DNA of 64,000 nucleotides from Modestobacter altitudinis. GTDB lineage: Bacteria; Actinomycetota; Actinomycetes; Mycobacteriales; Geodermatophilaceae. The stretch is from assembly GCF_005930475.1 (NCBI RefSeq), contig NZ_SJEW01000012.1, forward strand, positions 1 through 64,000, in the 5' to 3' direction. A program made the position numbers and the translations under genes. Below, one piece after another: positions 16,454-25,020 of the stretch. How positions within the stretch are numbered: the first letter of the stretch is position 1; every line of letters starts with the position of its first letter. The notes beneath the pieces are model-generated. The model was not told the DNA's origin. It did not search any database and saw only the letters and a program-made list of their open reading frames with translations.

Positions 16454-17317
16454 TCAGGACCCCTGATGGGCGGGCTCGGCGAGCAGGTCGCGCACGGTCC
16501 GCGGCTCGCGGCCGAGCAGCTCGCCGAGCAGGGGGTCGACGCCGGCGAAGAACCCCTGGTCGGCCGCCTGGTACATGCCGAGGAGGAAGCGGGCGACGAA
16601 CTCCGGCTGCCCGGCCGCGACCTGGGCGGCGACCCACTCGTCGTCGCCGACCACCACCCGCTCGACCGTCCGCCCGCTCAGCTCGGACGCGAGCGCTGCG
16701 ACCTCCTCGAACGTCGGTGCCGCGCCGGCGGTGAGCGTGATCGGGCCGCCGTGGGCGCCGTTCGAGGCGAGGACGACGGCGGCGGCCTCGGCGACGTCCT
16801 CGCGCGCCGTCCACGACACGGGCCCGTCGGCCGGCACGGCGATGACCCCGGTCTCCCGCCACGGCCCCGTCAGCCAGCTGAGGCTGTGGGCGTAGAAGCC
16901 GTTGCGCAGCGAGGTCCACGGGACGCCGGACTCGGCGAGCAGCTGCTCGGTCGCGGCGTGGTCGCGCCCCGCGGGGAACGGCGTGCCGGGTGCCGCACCC
17001 TGGTGGCTGGTGTAGAGGATGCGCCCGACACCCGCGGCGACGGCGGCCTCGATCGCCGCCCGGTGCAAGGCCACCGCGTCTGCGGCCGGGTCGCTCGAGG
17101 AGACCAGCAGCAGCTGGTCGGCGTCGGCGAAGGCGCCGGGCAGCGAGGTCGGGTCGGCGTAGTCGCCGCGCCGGACCTCCACCCCGCGATCGGCGAACCG
17201 CTGGGCGCGGCCCAGGTCGCGCACGGCGACGGCGAGCTCGCTCGCGGGCAGGCGCTGCAGCAGGTGGTCGACGGTCGCGCCGTTCAGGGCGCCGGTCGCT
17301 CCGGTGATGACGATCAT
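16454..17317 (-). CDS. NmrA-like NAD(P)-binding reductase
   Basis: A 287-residue Rossmann-fold protein beginning MIVITGATGALNGATVDHLL, an atypical SDR glycine motif like those of NmrA and quinone-reductase QorB-type proteins. DADQLLLVSSSDPAA, ILYTSHQGAAPG and PWTSLRNGFYAHSL follow the family order. These proteins bind NADP(H) and act as redox sensors or quinone reductases. ATG 17317 is the first start compatible with the fold. It is divergent from the TetR gene at 17405, which probably represses it through the palindrome at 17372-17399. Confidence 0.85.
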   Translation of the reverse strand: MIVITGATGALNGATVDHLLQRLPASELAVAVRDLGRAQRFADRGVEVRRGDYADPTSLPGAFADADQLLLVSSSDPAADAVALHRAAIEAAVAAGVGRILYTSHQGAAPGTPFPAGRDHAATEQLLAESGVPWTSLRNGFYAHSLSWLTGPWRETGVIAVPADGPVSWTAREDVAEAAAVVLASNGAHGGPITLTAGAAPTFEEVAALASELSGRTVERVVVGDDEWVAAQVAAGQPEFVARFLLGMYQAADQGFFAGVDPLLGELLGREPRTVRDLLAEPAHQGS

Positions 17318-17371
17318 GGTCAGCTCGCTTCCGTATCGGTGGAAACACCTCAAGGCTAACCATGATAAACA

Positions 17372-17399
17372 CAACGATAGCAACACTGCGTTATCGTTG
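17372..17399. promoter_or_regulatory. Candidate TetR operator
   Basis: A perfect 8-bp inverted repeat, CAACGATA at 17372-17379 and TATCGTTG at 17392-17399, separated by 12 bp. It lies in the 87-bp gap between the divergent NmrA-like and TetR genes, ending 5 bp before the TetR start. Its position suits autorepression and joint control of both genes. Confidence 0.65.
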
Positions 17400-17404
17400 G
17401 AACC

Positions 17405-18163
17405 ATGGTCGATGCGCCCAGCCGCCGGAGCGACACGCGGTCCAAGATCGTCGACGTCGCGGCGCGGCTCCTCCAGGAGCACGGCCCGGCAGCGGTGACC
17501 ACCCGCGGGGTCGCCGAGGCGGCCGGGGTGCAGGCGCCGGCGATCTACCGCATCTTCGGTGACAAGGACGGCTTGCTGGACGCCGTCGCCGAGCACGTGA
17601 TGTCCACCCAGGTGTCCGGCAAGGCCGCGGTCGTGCAGGCAGCCTCGGCGGACGGCGTCGACCCGCTCGAGGACCTGCGCGCCGGCTGGGAGACGCAGAT
17701 CGACTTCGGCGTCGCGAACCCTGGTCTGTTCCGGCTCCTCAGCGACCCCGACCGGGTGGTGAACTCGCCGGCGGCGCAGGCCGGACGGCAGGTGCTGGCG
17801 TCGCGGGTCCACCGGGTGGCCGAGACCGGGCGGCTCCGGGTCAGCGAGCGGCGGGCCGTCGACGTCATCCAGGCCGCCGGGATCGGCACCATCCTCACGC
17901 TGCTGGCGACTCCGGTGGAGCAGCGCGACCCGGGCCTCGCCGACGCCATGTACGAGGCCGTCCTCACCCAGGTCCTCACCGACGTGCCCCCACCGGCCGA
18001 CGACGGGCCGATGGCCACCGCAGTCGCCTTCCGGGCGCTCGCGCCCCGGTTCGACGTGCTGAGCGACGGGGAGCAGCGACTCCTCGCCGAGTGGCTCGAC
18101 CGCGTCGTCGAGGCCCCGCGCCCGACCGCCGGTGACCAGGGGCGGACGCCCTCGACGGCGTGA
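17405..18163 (+). CDS. TetR-family regulator
   Basis: A 252-residue repressor-type protein. The N-terminal DNA-binding domain (about 10-55) reads IVDVAARLLQEHGPAAVTTR, then AEAAGVQAPAIYRIFGDKDG. The C-terminal domain is longer than average, with about 50 residues beyond the usual 200. ATG 17405 is the only sensible start, directly after the palindrome at 17372-17399. It is divergent from, and presumably controls, the NmrA-like reductase gene. The ligand is unknown. Confidence 0.9.
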   Translation: MVDAPSRRSDTRSKIVDVAARLLQEHGPAAVTTRGVAEAAGVQAPAIYRIFGDKDGLLDAVAEHVMSTQVSGKAAVVQAASADGVDPLEDLRAGWETQIDFGVANPGLFRLLSDPDRVVNSPAAQAGRQVLASRVHRVAETGRLRVSERRAVDVIQAAGIGTILTLLATPVEQRDPGLADAMYEAVLTQVLTDVPPPADDGPMATAVAFRALAPRFDVLSDGEQRLLAEWLDRVVEAPRPTAGDQGRTPSTA

Positions 18164-18180
18164 ACCTCGTCTCGGGTGGA

Positions 18181-18225
18181 CGAGGCGGCCCCGTCGGCCG
18201 TTGGTTGGACCGACGGAGCCTGGCC
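18181..18225 (+). repeat. 45-bp interspersed repeat, copy 2
   Basis: Second copy of the 45-bp sequence at 5076-5120 (40 of 45 identical). It begins 18 bp after the TetR stop. In this copy CCGTTGGT and ACCGACGG can pair around a 3-nt loop with one G-T pair, so a transcript hairpin is plausible. One copy lies inside the integrative element and one outside. Confidence 0.55.
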
Positions 18226-18382
18226 TGCACGATCTCCCGGGATCGACCGCGTGGCCTCCACCCAGTGTTCCCCTCGGAGCGGCGACCGGGCCACCCGGAC
18301 GGCACCCGGGTCCTCACCCGTAAGGGTCCGGTGTGGAACGGTTGTGCCCCAGCATCTGCGGACGCCTGCCGATCCAGTGGGC

Positions 18383-19423
18383 ATGCGGATCCCCCGGACC
18401 ATGAGGGCACGAGACCCTCAGGCAGCAGCCAGGACGGCGGTCCTGGTGCTGCTCGTCTGCGCCGTCACGCTGATGGTCTTCTCGCTCTTCGGACCCAACG
18501 CCGTGTCGTCGATCGGGATCACGGCGTCCTGGATCAGCGCGGGCGTGCTGGTGGCCCTCGCCGTGGCCTTCCAGTTCACGCCGCCGGAGCGGATCGACAG
18601 CCGCGGCGGCTACGTGCTGATCGCGGTCATCGGCGTCACCCTCTGCTGCGGGATGAACTGGATCACCAGCGACCCCTCGGCCGGCGCCCAGGCGTTCCTC
18701 GCCTTCCCCGTGCTGTGGGCCGGGGTGCACCTGTGCCGGGGCGCCGTCGCCCTCGTCACCGTCCTGGCTATCGGGGGCGACGGGATCGTGCTGTTCCACC
18801 TCGAGCCGGTCGGCAACGCCGTCACCGACCTCAGCTTCTTCGGCGCCGTGCTCGCCGTCATGGCGTTCATGCTGGCCCGCGCGGGGGAGACCCAGGACCG
18901 GCTGGTCGCGAGGCTCGAGCAGCAGGCCAGCGTCGACTCGCTCACCGGGCTGGTGAACCGCCGGGTGCTCGACGAGGCGCTGTCCCTCGCGCTCAGCACC
19001 CGGCCGACCGGGCACGGGACCGCGCTGGTGATCGTCGACGTCGACTCGTTCAAGTCGATCAACGACCAGCACGGCCACCCGGTCGGGGACGACGCCCTGG
19101 CGCACATCGCCGGGGTGCTCCGCTCGGTGGTGCGCGCCGGCGACGGGGTGCTCAGCCGGATGGGCGGCGACGAGCTGGCCGTGCTGCTGCCCGACTGCCC
19201 CGCCGACGTCGCGGTCCGGCGGGCCACGGACGTGCTGGACGCCGTCCGGGCCAGCCCGCTGGTCCTCCCGGACGGCGAGCTGCTCGCGATCTCGGTCAGC
19301 CTCGGCGTCGCCCACGCCCCCTCGCACGCCCTCGCCCTGGAGGAGCTGTACGCGGCTGCCGACGCGGCGCTGTACGCAGCCAAGCGCGGGGGGCGCGGCC
19401 GGGTCGCGGTCGCCGGCGCCTAG
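18383..19423 (+). CDS. Membrane GGDEF diguanylate cyclase
   Basis: A 346-residue protein with about six hydrophobic segments in residues 15-165, then a GGDEF domain (about 180-340). The domain has SVDSLTGLVNRRVLDEAL, VIVDVDSFKSINDQHGHPVG and the active-site loop RMGGDELAVLLP, which ends in leucine where phenylalanine is usual. The catalytic GGDE is intact, so cyclic-di-GMP synthesis is expected. The RxxD inhibitory site is shifted by one residue. The stop overlaps that of the convergent flavoprotein gene by 3 bases. ATG 18383 was chosen as the first start before the first membrane segment. Confidence 0.88.
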   Translation: MRIPRTMRARDPQAAARTAVLVLLVCAVTLMVFSLFGPNAVSSIGITASWISAGVLVALAVAFQFTPPERIDSRGGYVLIAVIGVTLCCGMNWITSDPSAGAQAFLAFPVLWAGVHLCRGAVALVTVLAIGGDGIVLFHLEPVGNAVTDLSFFGAVLAVMAFMLARAGETQDRLVARLEQQASVDSLTGLVNRRVLDEALSLALSTRPTGHGTALVIVDVDSFKSINDQHGHPVGDDALAHIAGVLRSVVRAGDGVLSRMGGDELAVLLPDCPADVAVRRATDVLDAVRASPLVLPDGELLAISVSLGVAHAPSHALALEELYAAADAALYAAKRGGRGRVAVAGA

Positions 19424-20535
19424 CAGAGCCGGCGGAGCGTGGCGGCGAGCGACCGCGCGGTCAGCCGGCCGTCGGCCAGGCCCAGGGCGACGACGTCGTC
19501 GAACACCCGCTGCTCCGCCACGGCCGCCCGCACCGCGGCGTCCATGAGCACCGGCCACCGGCTCAGCTGCGACGCGGTGCCCGACGACCGCAGGTGTGCT
19601 CCCAGCCGCTGGTCCAGCGCCCGCTGCAGCACCTGCCCGGCCTGCGCGCCGGCCGCCGACGCCGCCCCGGCGAGCGCCCCGGACAGCACCGCGTAGAAGA
19701 TCCCCTCACCGGTCAGCGGGTTGATCAGCGACTGTGCGTCCCCGGCCAGCAGCACCCGCCCGCCCGGCAGCCGGGGCCGGCCGGTCGACAGCGGCAGCCG
19801 GTGCGCCCGCAGCCCGGTCGGCTCGACCCCCGGCAGCATCCGGTGCAGCCCGGCGACGAGCTCCGCCCGGGTCACCCCACCGGAGACGAGCTCGCCGTAC
19901 CCCACGTTGGCCCGCCCGTCGCCGAGCGGGAACGACCAGGCGTAGGCCGGCCAGCGCTGCTTCGTCGTCGTCACCACCTGGACGCCGTCCATCCCGGGCA
20001 GCACGGGCGCGTAGCCGCGGATCGCGACCGCCAGCCGGTCCGGCCGGTTCGGCGGCACGCCCAGCGCCCTGCGGACGACCGACTCCGCGCCGTCGGCGCC
20101 GACCAGCACCGGCGCCCGGAACCGGCCGTCGACCTCGACGTGCGTGGGGTGGACGGCGACCGACCGCACCGTGTGCCGCTGGAACCGGGCGCCGCCGGCC
20201 AGCACTTGCTCGAGCAGCCGCCCGTCCAGCACCGCCCGGGGGACGACGACCGACGGGCGCGCCGTCTCCCGCTCGACCGTCGTCCCGCGCGGGCCGCGCA
20301 GCCGGAGCCGGGGGACGGCGGGGAAGCCGTCGGTCAGCGCGGCGACGTCGATGCCGAGGACGGCCAGCACGTCCAGCGCCTCGGGGGCGATCCCGTCGCC
20401 GCAGACCTTGTCCCGCGGGAAGGCGGCGCGGTCGAGCACCAGCACGTCGGCGTCCGGGCGGGTCCGGCGGACGGCGGCGGCGCACGCGGCGCCGGCCGGT
20501 CCACCGCCGATGACGAGGACGTCCGCGTGCTCCAT
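19420..20535 (-). CDS. Geranylgeranyl-reductase-family FAD protein
   Basis: A 371-residue flavoprotein. The N-terminal dinucleotide motif is VLVIGGGPAGAACAAAVRRT, followed by FPRDKVCGDGIAPEAL, a signature of geranylgeranyl reductases and related flavin monooxygenase-fold enzymes. GRVLLAGDAQSLINPLTGEG is the second FAD-contacting motif. Members reduce isoprenoid chains, including those of menaquinones. ATG 20535 overlaps the vicinity of the preceding LOG-family stop (20538), so the two are co-transcribed. A role in menaquinone side-chain saturation is possible, but menB at 37978 is distant. Confidence 0.88.
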   Translation of the reverse strand: MEHADVLVIGGGPAGAACAAAVRRTRPDADVLVLDRAAFPRDKVCGDGIAPEALDVLAVLGIDVAALTDGFPAVPRLRLRGPRGTTVERETARPSVVVPRAVLDGRLLEQVLAGGARFQRHTVRSVAVHPTHVEVDGRFRAPVLVGADGAESVVRRALGVPPNRPDRLAVAIRGYAPVLPGMDGVQVVTTTKQRWPAYAWSFPLGDGRANVGYGELVSGGVTRAELVAGLHRMLPGVEPTGLRAHRLPLSTGRPRLPGGRVLLAGDAQSLINPLTGEGIFYAVLSGALAGAASAAGAQAGQVLQRALDQRLGAHLRSSGTASQLSRWPVLMDAAVRAAVAEQRVFDDVVALGLADGRLTARSLAATLRRLC

Positions 20536-20537
20536 GC

Positions 20538-21107
20538 TCAGGCGGCCGGCGGGGTCCACTTGCGGGCCGGGTGCTCGTAGTCCTCGAGGAAGGCGAGCAG
20601 CTCGGCGGCGTCGTGCACCACGCCGAGTGCCTCGAGCCGGTGGGCGGCCAGGTAGCCGTCGTCGACCATGCGGCGCAGCTGGGTCAGCTGCGGCTGCCAG
20701 AACCCGTCGACGTCCAGGAACGCCGTCGGCTTGGCGTGCAGGCCGAGCATCCCCCAGGTCCAGGCCTCGAACAGCTCCTCGAGCGTGCCGGCGGCGCCGG
20801 GGAGCGCGACGAAGGCGTCGGCGAGCTCGGCCATCCGGGCCTTGCGCTCGTGCATCGTCTGCACGACCTCCATCCGGGGCACTCCCGGGTGCGCGAGCTC
20901 GTCGTCCACCAGGTGCTGCGGGATGACCCCGACCACCTCGCCGCCGGCGGCCAGCGCGGCGTCGGCGACCACGCCCATCAGCCCGACGTGCCCGCCGCCG
21001 TAGACGATGCCGACGCCGGCCCGGGCCAGCTCGGTGGCGAAGGTCGCGGCGGCCTGCTGGTGGGACGCCGGCCCCGCCTGGGACCCGGTGAAGACGGCGA
21101 TGCGCAC
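20538..21107 (-). CDS. LOG-family (TIGR00730) Rossmann protein
   Basis: A 189-residue protein resembling cytokinin riboside 5'-monophosphate phosphoribohydrolase. IAVFTGSQAGPASHQQAA opens the Rossmann fold and YGGGHVGLMGVVADAALAAG follows. The catalytic motif, normally PGGxGTxxE, reads PGAAGTLEE: the second glycine is alanine. MHERKARM is conserved. The enzyme family cleaves nucleoside monophosphates to free base and ribose phosphate. The glycine change may alter activity. It is immediately upstream of the flavoprotein gene in one operon. Confidence 0.85.
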   Translation of the reverse strand: MRIAVFTGSQAGPASHQQAAATFATELARAGVGIVYGGGHVGLMGVVADAALAAGGEVVGVIPQHLVDDELAHPGVPRMEVVQTMHERKARMAELADAFVALPGAAGTLEELFEAWTWGMLGLHAKPTAFLDVDGFWQPQLTQLRRMVDDGYLAAHRLEALGVVHDAAELLAFLEDYEHPARKWTPPAA

Positions 21108-21122
21108 GCCGCCGACGCTAGT

Positions 21123-21160
21123 GGAGTGCCAGGGACGCGGATTCCGCGCCCTGGCACTCC
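21123..21160. terminator. GGAGTGCCA-type hairpin, copy 1
   Basis: GGAGTGCCAGGG (21123-21134) pairs perfectly with CCCTGGCACTCC (21149-21160), and the inner CGCGG/CCGCG extends the stem with one bulged A. It lies between two minus-strand genes, downstream of the MaoC-like gene and upstream of the LOG gene. A hairpin of the same design is at 34176-34215. A terminator is the likely role, though no U-run follows. Confidence 0.65.
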
Positions 21161-21167
21161 GCTCACC

Positions 21168-21623
21168 TCAGGCGTAGGCGCGGGTGACCCACTCGGCGAT
21201 GCAGACCGGCTTGTCGCCGCCCTCGCGCTCGATGGTGACGGCGAAGACGATCTGCAGCCCGCCGGCGACCTCGTCGACCTCCTTGAGGGTGACCCGCGCC
21301 CGGACCTTCGAGCCGACCGGCACGGGTGCGGGGAACCGGACCTTGTTCAGGCCGTAGTTCACGCCCATCTTCTGGTCGGTCACCGTGTAGGTCTGGGAGA
21401 CCAGCGGCACGAGCAGCGACAGGGTCAGGTAGCCGTGCGCGATCGGGCCGCCGAACGGGCTCTCCGCCTTGGCCCGCTCGACGTCGACGTGGATCCACTG
21501 GTGGTCACCGGTGGCGTCGGCGAAGAGGTTGACCGCTTCCTGGGTCACCTCGTACCAGTCGCTGGTGCCGAGCTCCTGGCCCTTCAGCGAGGGCAGTTCG
21601 GCGAGAGTCGTGGTGGTGGTCAT
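21168..21623 (-). CDS. MaoC-like (R)-specific enoyl-CoA hydratase
   Basis: A 151-residue hot-dog-fold protein. The hydratase motif ATGDHQWIHVDVERAKAESP holds the catalytic aspartate and histidine, and GGPIAHGYLTLSLL follows as in MaoC/PhaJ. ATG 21623 overlaps the ligase stop by 4 bases. As last gene of a four-gene operon (SDR, amidohydrolase, acyl-CoA ligase, this gene) it probably hydrates an unsaturated acyl-CoA in a catabolic route. The specific substrate is unknown. Confidence 0.88.
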   Translation of the reverse strand: MTTTTTLAELPSLKGQELGTSDWYEVTQEAVNLFADATGDHQWIHVDVERAKAESPFGGPIAHGYLTLSLLVPLVSQTYTVTDQKMGVNYGLNKVRFPAPVPVGSKVRARVTLKEVDEVAGGLQIVFAVTIEREGGDKPVCIAEWVTRAYA

Positions 21624-23164
21624 GCGTCCTCCTCGGTGAGCACGTACGTGTGTCGTAGCGCTGGCTTGCGGATCTTGCCGGTCGCGGTCTTGGGCAGCTC
21701 GTCCACGTACCGGACCTGCTTGGGCACCTTGAACCCGGCGAGGCGTTGCCGCAGCGTGGCGCGCAGCGCGTCGCCGTCCTGGGGAGCGCCGGGGGCGGGG
21801 ACGACGACGGCCAGGCCGACCTCGCCCCAGTGCGGATCGGGCACGCCGATGACCGCGACCTCCTGCACCTCCGGGAGCTCGAGCATCACGGACTCGACCT
21901 CGGCCGGGTACACGTTCTCGCCGCCGGAGATGATCATGTCCTTGTAGCGGTCCCGGATGTAGAGGTAACCCTCCTCGTCGGTCGAGCCGGCGTCCCCGGA
22001 GTGGTACCAGCCGTCGACGATCGCGGCCGCGGTGGCCTCGGGGGAGTTCCAGTAGCCGGCCATGATGTTGGGGCCGGACAGCACGATCTCCCCGACCTCG
22101 CCGGGCGGGCACTCCGTCCCGTCCGGCCGGACGACCTTGACGTCGGTGAAGAACTGCGGCTTGCCGGCCGACCCCACGTGGCTCACCGCGTCCGCGCTGT
22201 CCAGCGACGTACCGGCCGGTGCCGACTCGGTCATCCCGTAGGCCTGCTGCACGGTGACCCCGCGGTCGAGCCAGGTCCGCAGCAGCGGCAGCGGCAGCGG
22301 TGCTCCGGCCGCGCCGATGGTGCGCAGCGCGGACAGGTCCAGGGTCTGGAAGCCGGGCTGGCGGCTGAGCGCGTCGAGCATCGTGGGGACGGCGAAGAAC
22401 GACGTCACCCGCTGCTCGGCGATCACCGCGAGCGTGGCCGGCGGGTCGAAGCCGCGGACCAGCACCCCGCAGCCGCCGCGCATCAGGGTCGGGTTGAGCG
22501 TCCCGTTCAGCCCGCCGATGTGGAACAGCGGCGCCAGCGCGAGGGTCCGCTCGTCCGGGGCGAAGTCGAACCCCAGCACCTGGCTCATGCACGACCAGGT
22601 CATGTTGCCGTGGGTCAGCACCGCGCCCTTGGGCCGGCCGGTGGTCCCGGACGTGTACATGATCAGGCAGACGTCGTCGAGGGTGACCGCCTCGTCGCGC
22701 TGCACCGGGTCGGCGTCGGCGAGCAGCTGCTGCCAGTCCAGCGAGCCGGCGCCGCCGGCCAGTGGCGGCTCGGCCGCGATCCACGCGCGGACGGCGGGCA
22801 GGGCGCTGCGCAGCGCGTCGGCCGTCGTCCCGTGCTCCCGGCCGTGCAGCACCAGCGAGGCACCGGAGTGGTCGAGCACGTACTCCGCCTCCGGCGCGGT
22901 GAGCCGGGCGTTGACCGGCACCCAGATCGCGCCGAGCTGGCCGCAGGCGTAGAGCATCTCCAGTCCGGCGGGGTGGTTGGCGCCGAACCAGGCGACCCGG
23001 TCACCGCGCTGCACCCCGAGCCCCGCGAGCGCTGCCGCGGCGCACCGGACCCGCAGCGCGAACTCGCCGTGGGTCGTCGTCGTCCCCTCGAACCACAGCG
23101 CCGGCTTGTGCGGCGAGCTGCGCAGGTGCCGCTCGGGCCAGGAGCCCAGGCCGGCGTTCCTCAC
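21620..23164 (-). CDS. AMP-forming acyl-CoA synthetase
   Basis: A 514-residue ligase of the ANL superfamily that activates a carboxylic acid with ATP and CoA. P-loop motif: IMYTSGTTGRPKGAVLTHGN. Further motifs: QAYGMTESAPAG (A5), WYHSGDAGSTDEEGYLYI (A7), RYKDMIISGGENVYPAEVES (A8) and the C-terminal catalytic lysine in KTATGKIRKP. GTG 23164 overlaps the amidohydrolase stop as GTGA. Substrate could be a medium-chain or aromatic acid; neighbours suggest an acyl-CoA catabolic operon. Confidence 0.92.
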   Translation of the reverse strand: MRNAGLGSWPERHLRSSPHKPALWFEGTTTTHGEFALRVRCAAAALAGLGVQRGDRVAWFGANHPAGLEMLYACGQLGAIWVPVNARLTAPEAEYVLDHSGASLVLHGREHGTTADALRSALPAVRAWIAAEPPLAGGAGSLDWQQLLADADPVQRDEAVTLDDVCLIMYTSGTTGRPKGAVLTHGNMTWSCMSQVLGFDFAPDERTLALAPLFHIGGLNGTLNPTLMRGGCGVLVRGFDPPATLAVIAEQRVTSFFAVPTMLDALSRQPGFQTLDLSALRTIGAAGAPLPLPLLRTWLDRGVTVQQAYGMTESAPAGTSLDSADAVSHVGSAGKPQFFTDVKVVRPDGTECPPGEVGEIVLSGPNIMAGYWNSPEATAAAIVDGWYHSGDAGSTDEEGYLYIRDRYKDMIISGGENVYPAEVESVMLELPEVQEVAVIGVPDPHWGEVGLAVVVPAPGAPQDGDALRATLRQRLAGFKVPKQVRYVDELPKTATGKIRKPALRHTYVLTEEDA

Positions 23165-24036
23165 CGCAGCCCCAGGGCCCGGATCGCGTTCTCCTTCATG
23201 ATCAGCGGCTTGACCTCGGGCTTGATGTCGAGGAGCTCGAAGTCGGAGATCCACCGCTCGGGGCGCAGCAGCGGGTAGTCCGAGCCGAAGAGCACCTTGT
23301 GCTTCAGCAGTCCGTTGGCGGCCTTGACCAGCTGCGGCGGGAAGTACTTCGGCGACCAGCCGGACAGGTCGATGTAGACGTTGGCCTTGTGGGTGGCCAC
23401 CGAGATCGCCGCGTCCTGCCAGGGCACCGAGGGGTGCGCCATGATGATCGTCAAGCCCGGGAAGTCGGCGGCGACGTCGTCGAGCAGCATCGGGTCGGAG
23501 AAGCGCAGCTTGATCCCGCGGCCACCCGGCAGGCCCGCGCCGATGCCGGTCTGACCGGTGTGGAACAGCGCCGGGACGCCGAGGTCCTGCAGCTCCTCGT
23601 AGAGCGGGTAGACGGCCGGGTCGTTCGGCTCGAACCCCTGCAGCGAGGGGTGGAACTTGAACCCGCGGACGCCGTGCGACTCCACCAGCTTGCGGGCCAG
23701 CCGGATGCCGGCCACCCCCCGGGCGGGGTCGACCGAGCCGAACGGGATGAGCACGTCGGGGTGCTCGGCGGCCAGGTCGGCGATCTCCTCGTTGGACAGC
23801 GCCGGCTGACCGGTGGCCATCTCGGTGTCGACGGTGAAGACGACGGCGGCCATGTTCTTCGCCCGGTAGTCCGCGGCGATGTCCGGGACGGTCGGGTCGT
23901 AGGGGTCGCCCTTGAAGTACTTCGCGGCCGCGGCGTTGAGCTCGTCGTCGAGGGCCAGGTGGCCGTGGGTGTCGGCGTGCACGTGGGTGTGCACGTCGAT
24001 GGCGACCAGCCCGTCCAGGTCCAGCTGCAGGCTCAC
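23161..24036 (-). CDS. Amidohydrolase-2 family metal enzyme
   Basis: A 291-residue TIM-barrel protein of the amidohydrolase 2 (ACMSD-like) family. VAIDVHTHVHADTHGH gives the N-terminal HxH metal site. GFKFHPSLQGFEPND, PALFHTGQTGIGAG, IIMAHPSVPWQDAA and LFGSDYPLLRPERW hold the remaining metal ligands, with aspartate in GSDYP. Family members decarboxylate or hydrolyse aromatic and ring-cleavage acids. GTG 24036 overlaps the SDR stop as GTGA. Likely a step in degrading an aromatic or related acid. Confidence 0.88.
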   Translation of the reverse strand: MSLQLDLDGLVAIDVHTHVHADTHGHLALDDELNAAAAKYFKGDPYDPTVPDIAADYRAKNMAAVVFTVDTEMATGQPALSNEEIADLAAEHPDVLIPFGSVDPARGVAGIRLARKLVESHGVRGFKFHPSLQGFEPNDPAVYPLYEELQDLGVPALFHTGQTGIGAGLPGGRGIKLRFSDPMLLDDVAADFPGLTIIMAHPSVPWQDAAISVATHKANVYIDLSGWSPKYFPPQLVKAANGLLKHKVLFGSDYPLLRPERWISDFELLDIKPEVKPLIMKENAIRALGLR

Positions 24037-24941
24037 TTGGGGGGCTCCGGCAGCTGCTGCCCGACCGTCTGCAGGGAGCCCTCGAAGGACTTCGGCCAGA
24101 CCTCGGCGATGGCGTCGGCGGACCACCCGGTGCCGTCGGCGAACTCGACGACGACCTCGCTGGGGTGCGACCACAGGGCCAGCCGGTCGCCACCGATGCC
24201 GACCGCCTGGCCGGTGATCCCGGCGGCGGCGTCGGAGGCGAGGAAGGCGACCAGCCCGGCGGCGTCCTCGGGGGAGCCGAAGCCGAGCTCCTGCCGGGCG
24301 AACGGCGGCAGCGGCTCCCCGGCCTGCAGGGCGTCGACGTAGGGCTTGAGGAACGGCACCGTCTCGGTCATCGCGGTGGCCGCGACCGGGACGATCGCGT
24401 TCACGGTGATCTGAGCGCGGGCCAGCTCCATCGCCCAGGTGCGGACCATGCCGACGATGCCGGCCTTGGCCGCGGCGTAGTTGGTCTGGCCGAAGTTGCC
24501 GACCTGACCGGTGGGGGAGCCGACGCAGATGACCCGCCCGCCCTCGCCCTGCTCCCGCATCCGGACGACGGCCGCCCGGGTGCAGGTGAACGTCCCGCGC
24601 AGGTGGGTGGTGATGACCGCGTCGAACTGCTCGTCGGTCATCTTCCACACCGTGGTGTCCCGGAGGATGCCGGCGTTGTTGACCAGCACGTCGAGCCGGC
24701 CGAACTCGCTCACCGCCCGGTCGACCAACGCCTGGGCGGCCTCGCTCGTGCCGACGGGCACGACCTCGGCCACGGCGGTGCCGCCCGCCTGCGTGATCGA
24801 GGCGACCGCGGCCTCGGCGACCGCCGCCTCGACGTCGTTGACCACGACCGCGGCGCCGCGGCGGGCCAGCTCAGTGGCGTAGGCGAGGCCGAGGCCCCGC
24901 CCGGATCCGGTGACGACGGCGACCTTGCCGGTCAGGTCCAC
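24033..24941 (-). CDS. Short-chain dehydrogenase/reductase
   Basis: A 302-residue classical SDR. VAVVTGSGRGLGLAYATELA is the cofactor glycine motif; VLVNNAGI and the active site with YAAAKAG are present, with serine in VGSPTGQVG. The acidic residue after the second strand (VNDVEAA) suggests NAD preference. It is longer than usual, with a 45-residue C-terminal tail (TGWSADAIAEVWPKSFEG). GTG 24941 has GAGGAG upstream and is the first gene of the operon, served by the promoter at 24977-25006. Confidence 0.9.
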   Translation of the reverse strand: MDLTGKVAVVTGSGRGLGLAYATELARRGAAVVVNDVEAAVAEAAVASITQAGGTAVAEVVPVGTSEAAQALVDRAVSEFGRLDVLVNNAGILRDTTVWKMTDEQFDAVITTHLRGTFTCTRAAVVRMREQGEGGRVICVGSPTGQVGNFGQTNYAAAKAGIVGMVRTWAMELARAQITVNAIVPVAATAMTETVPFLKPYVDALQAGEPLPPFARQELGFGSPEDAAGLVAFLASDAAAGITGQAVGIGGDRLALWSHPSEVVVEFADGTGWSADAIAEVWPKSFEGSLQTVGQQLPEPPK

Positions 24942-24976
24942 GGGTGCTCCTCATCGAGACAGGGGGTGGTCCGGGC

Positions 24977-25006
24977 AACGTAAGTGCGTATCGTGGAGAT
25001 TGTCAA
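24977..25006 (-). promoter_or_regulatory. SDR operon promoter with MarR-type dyad
   Basis: On the minus strand a perfect TTGACA (25001-25006) and TACGTT (24977-24982) are 18 bp apart, about 30-40 bp before the SDR start. An inverted repeat ATCGT (24990-24994) / ACGAT (25006-25010) overlaps the -35 and spacer. The divergent MarR gene starts at 25021. The arrangement fits repression of the operon by the MarR protein bound over its promoter. Confidence 0.6.
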
Positions 25007-25020
25007 CGATGGAGGTGTGC

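Noticed and set aside
18160-20580. 806-codon plus-strand frame over the GGDEF and flavoprotein genes
   Set aside because: It is out of frame with the GGDEF gene and antisense to the flavoprotein; its translation is low-complexity.
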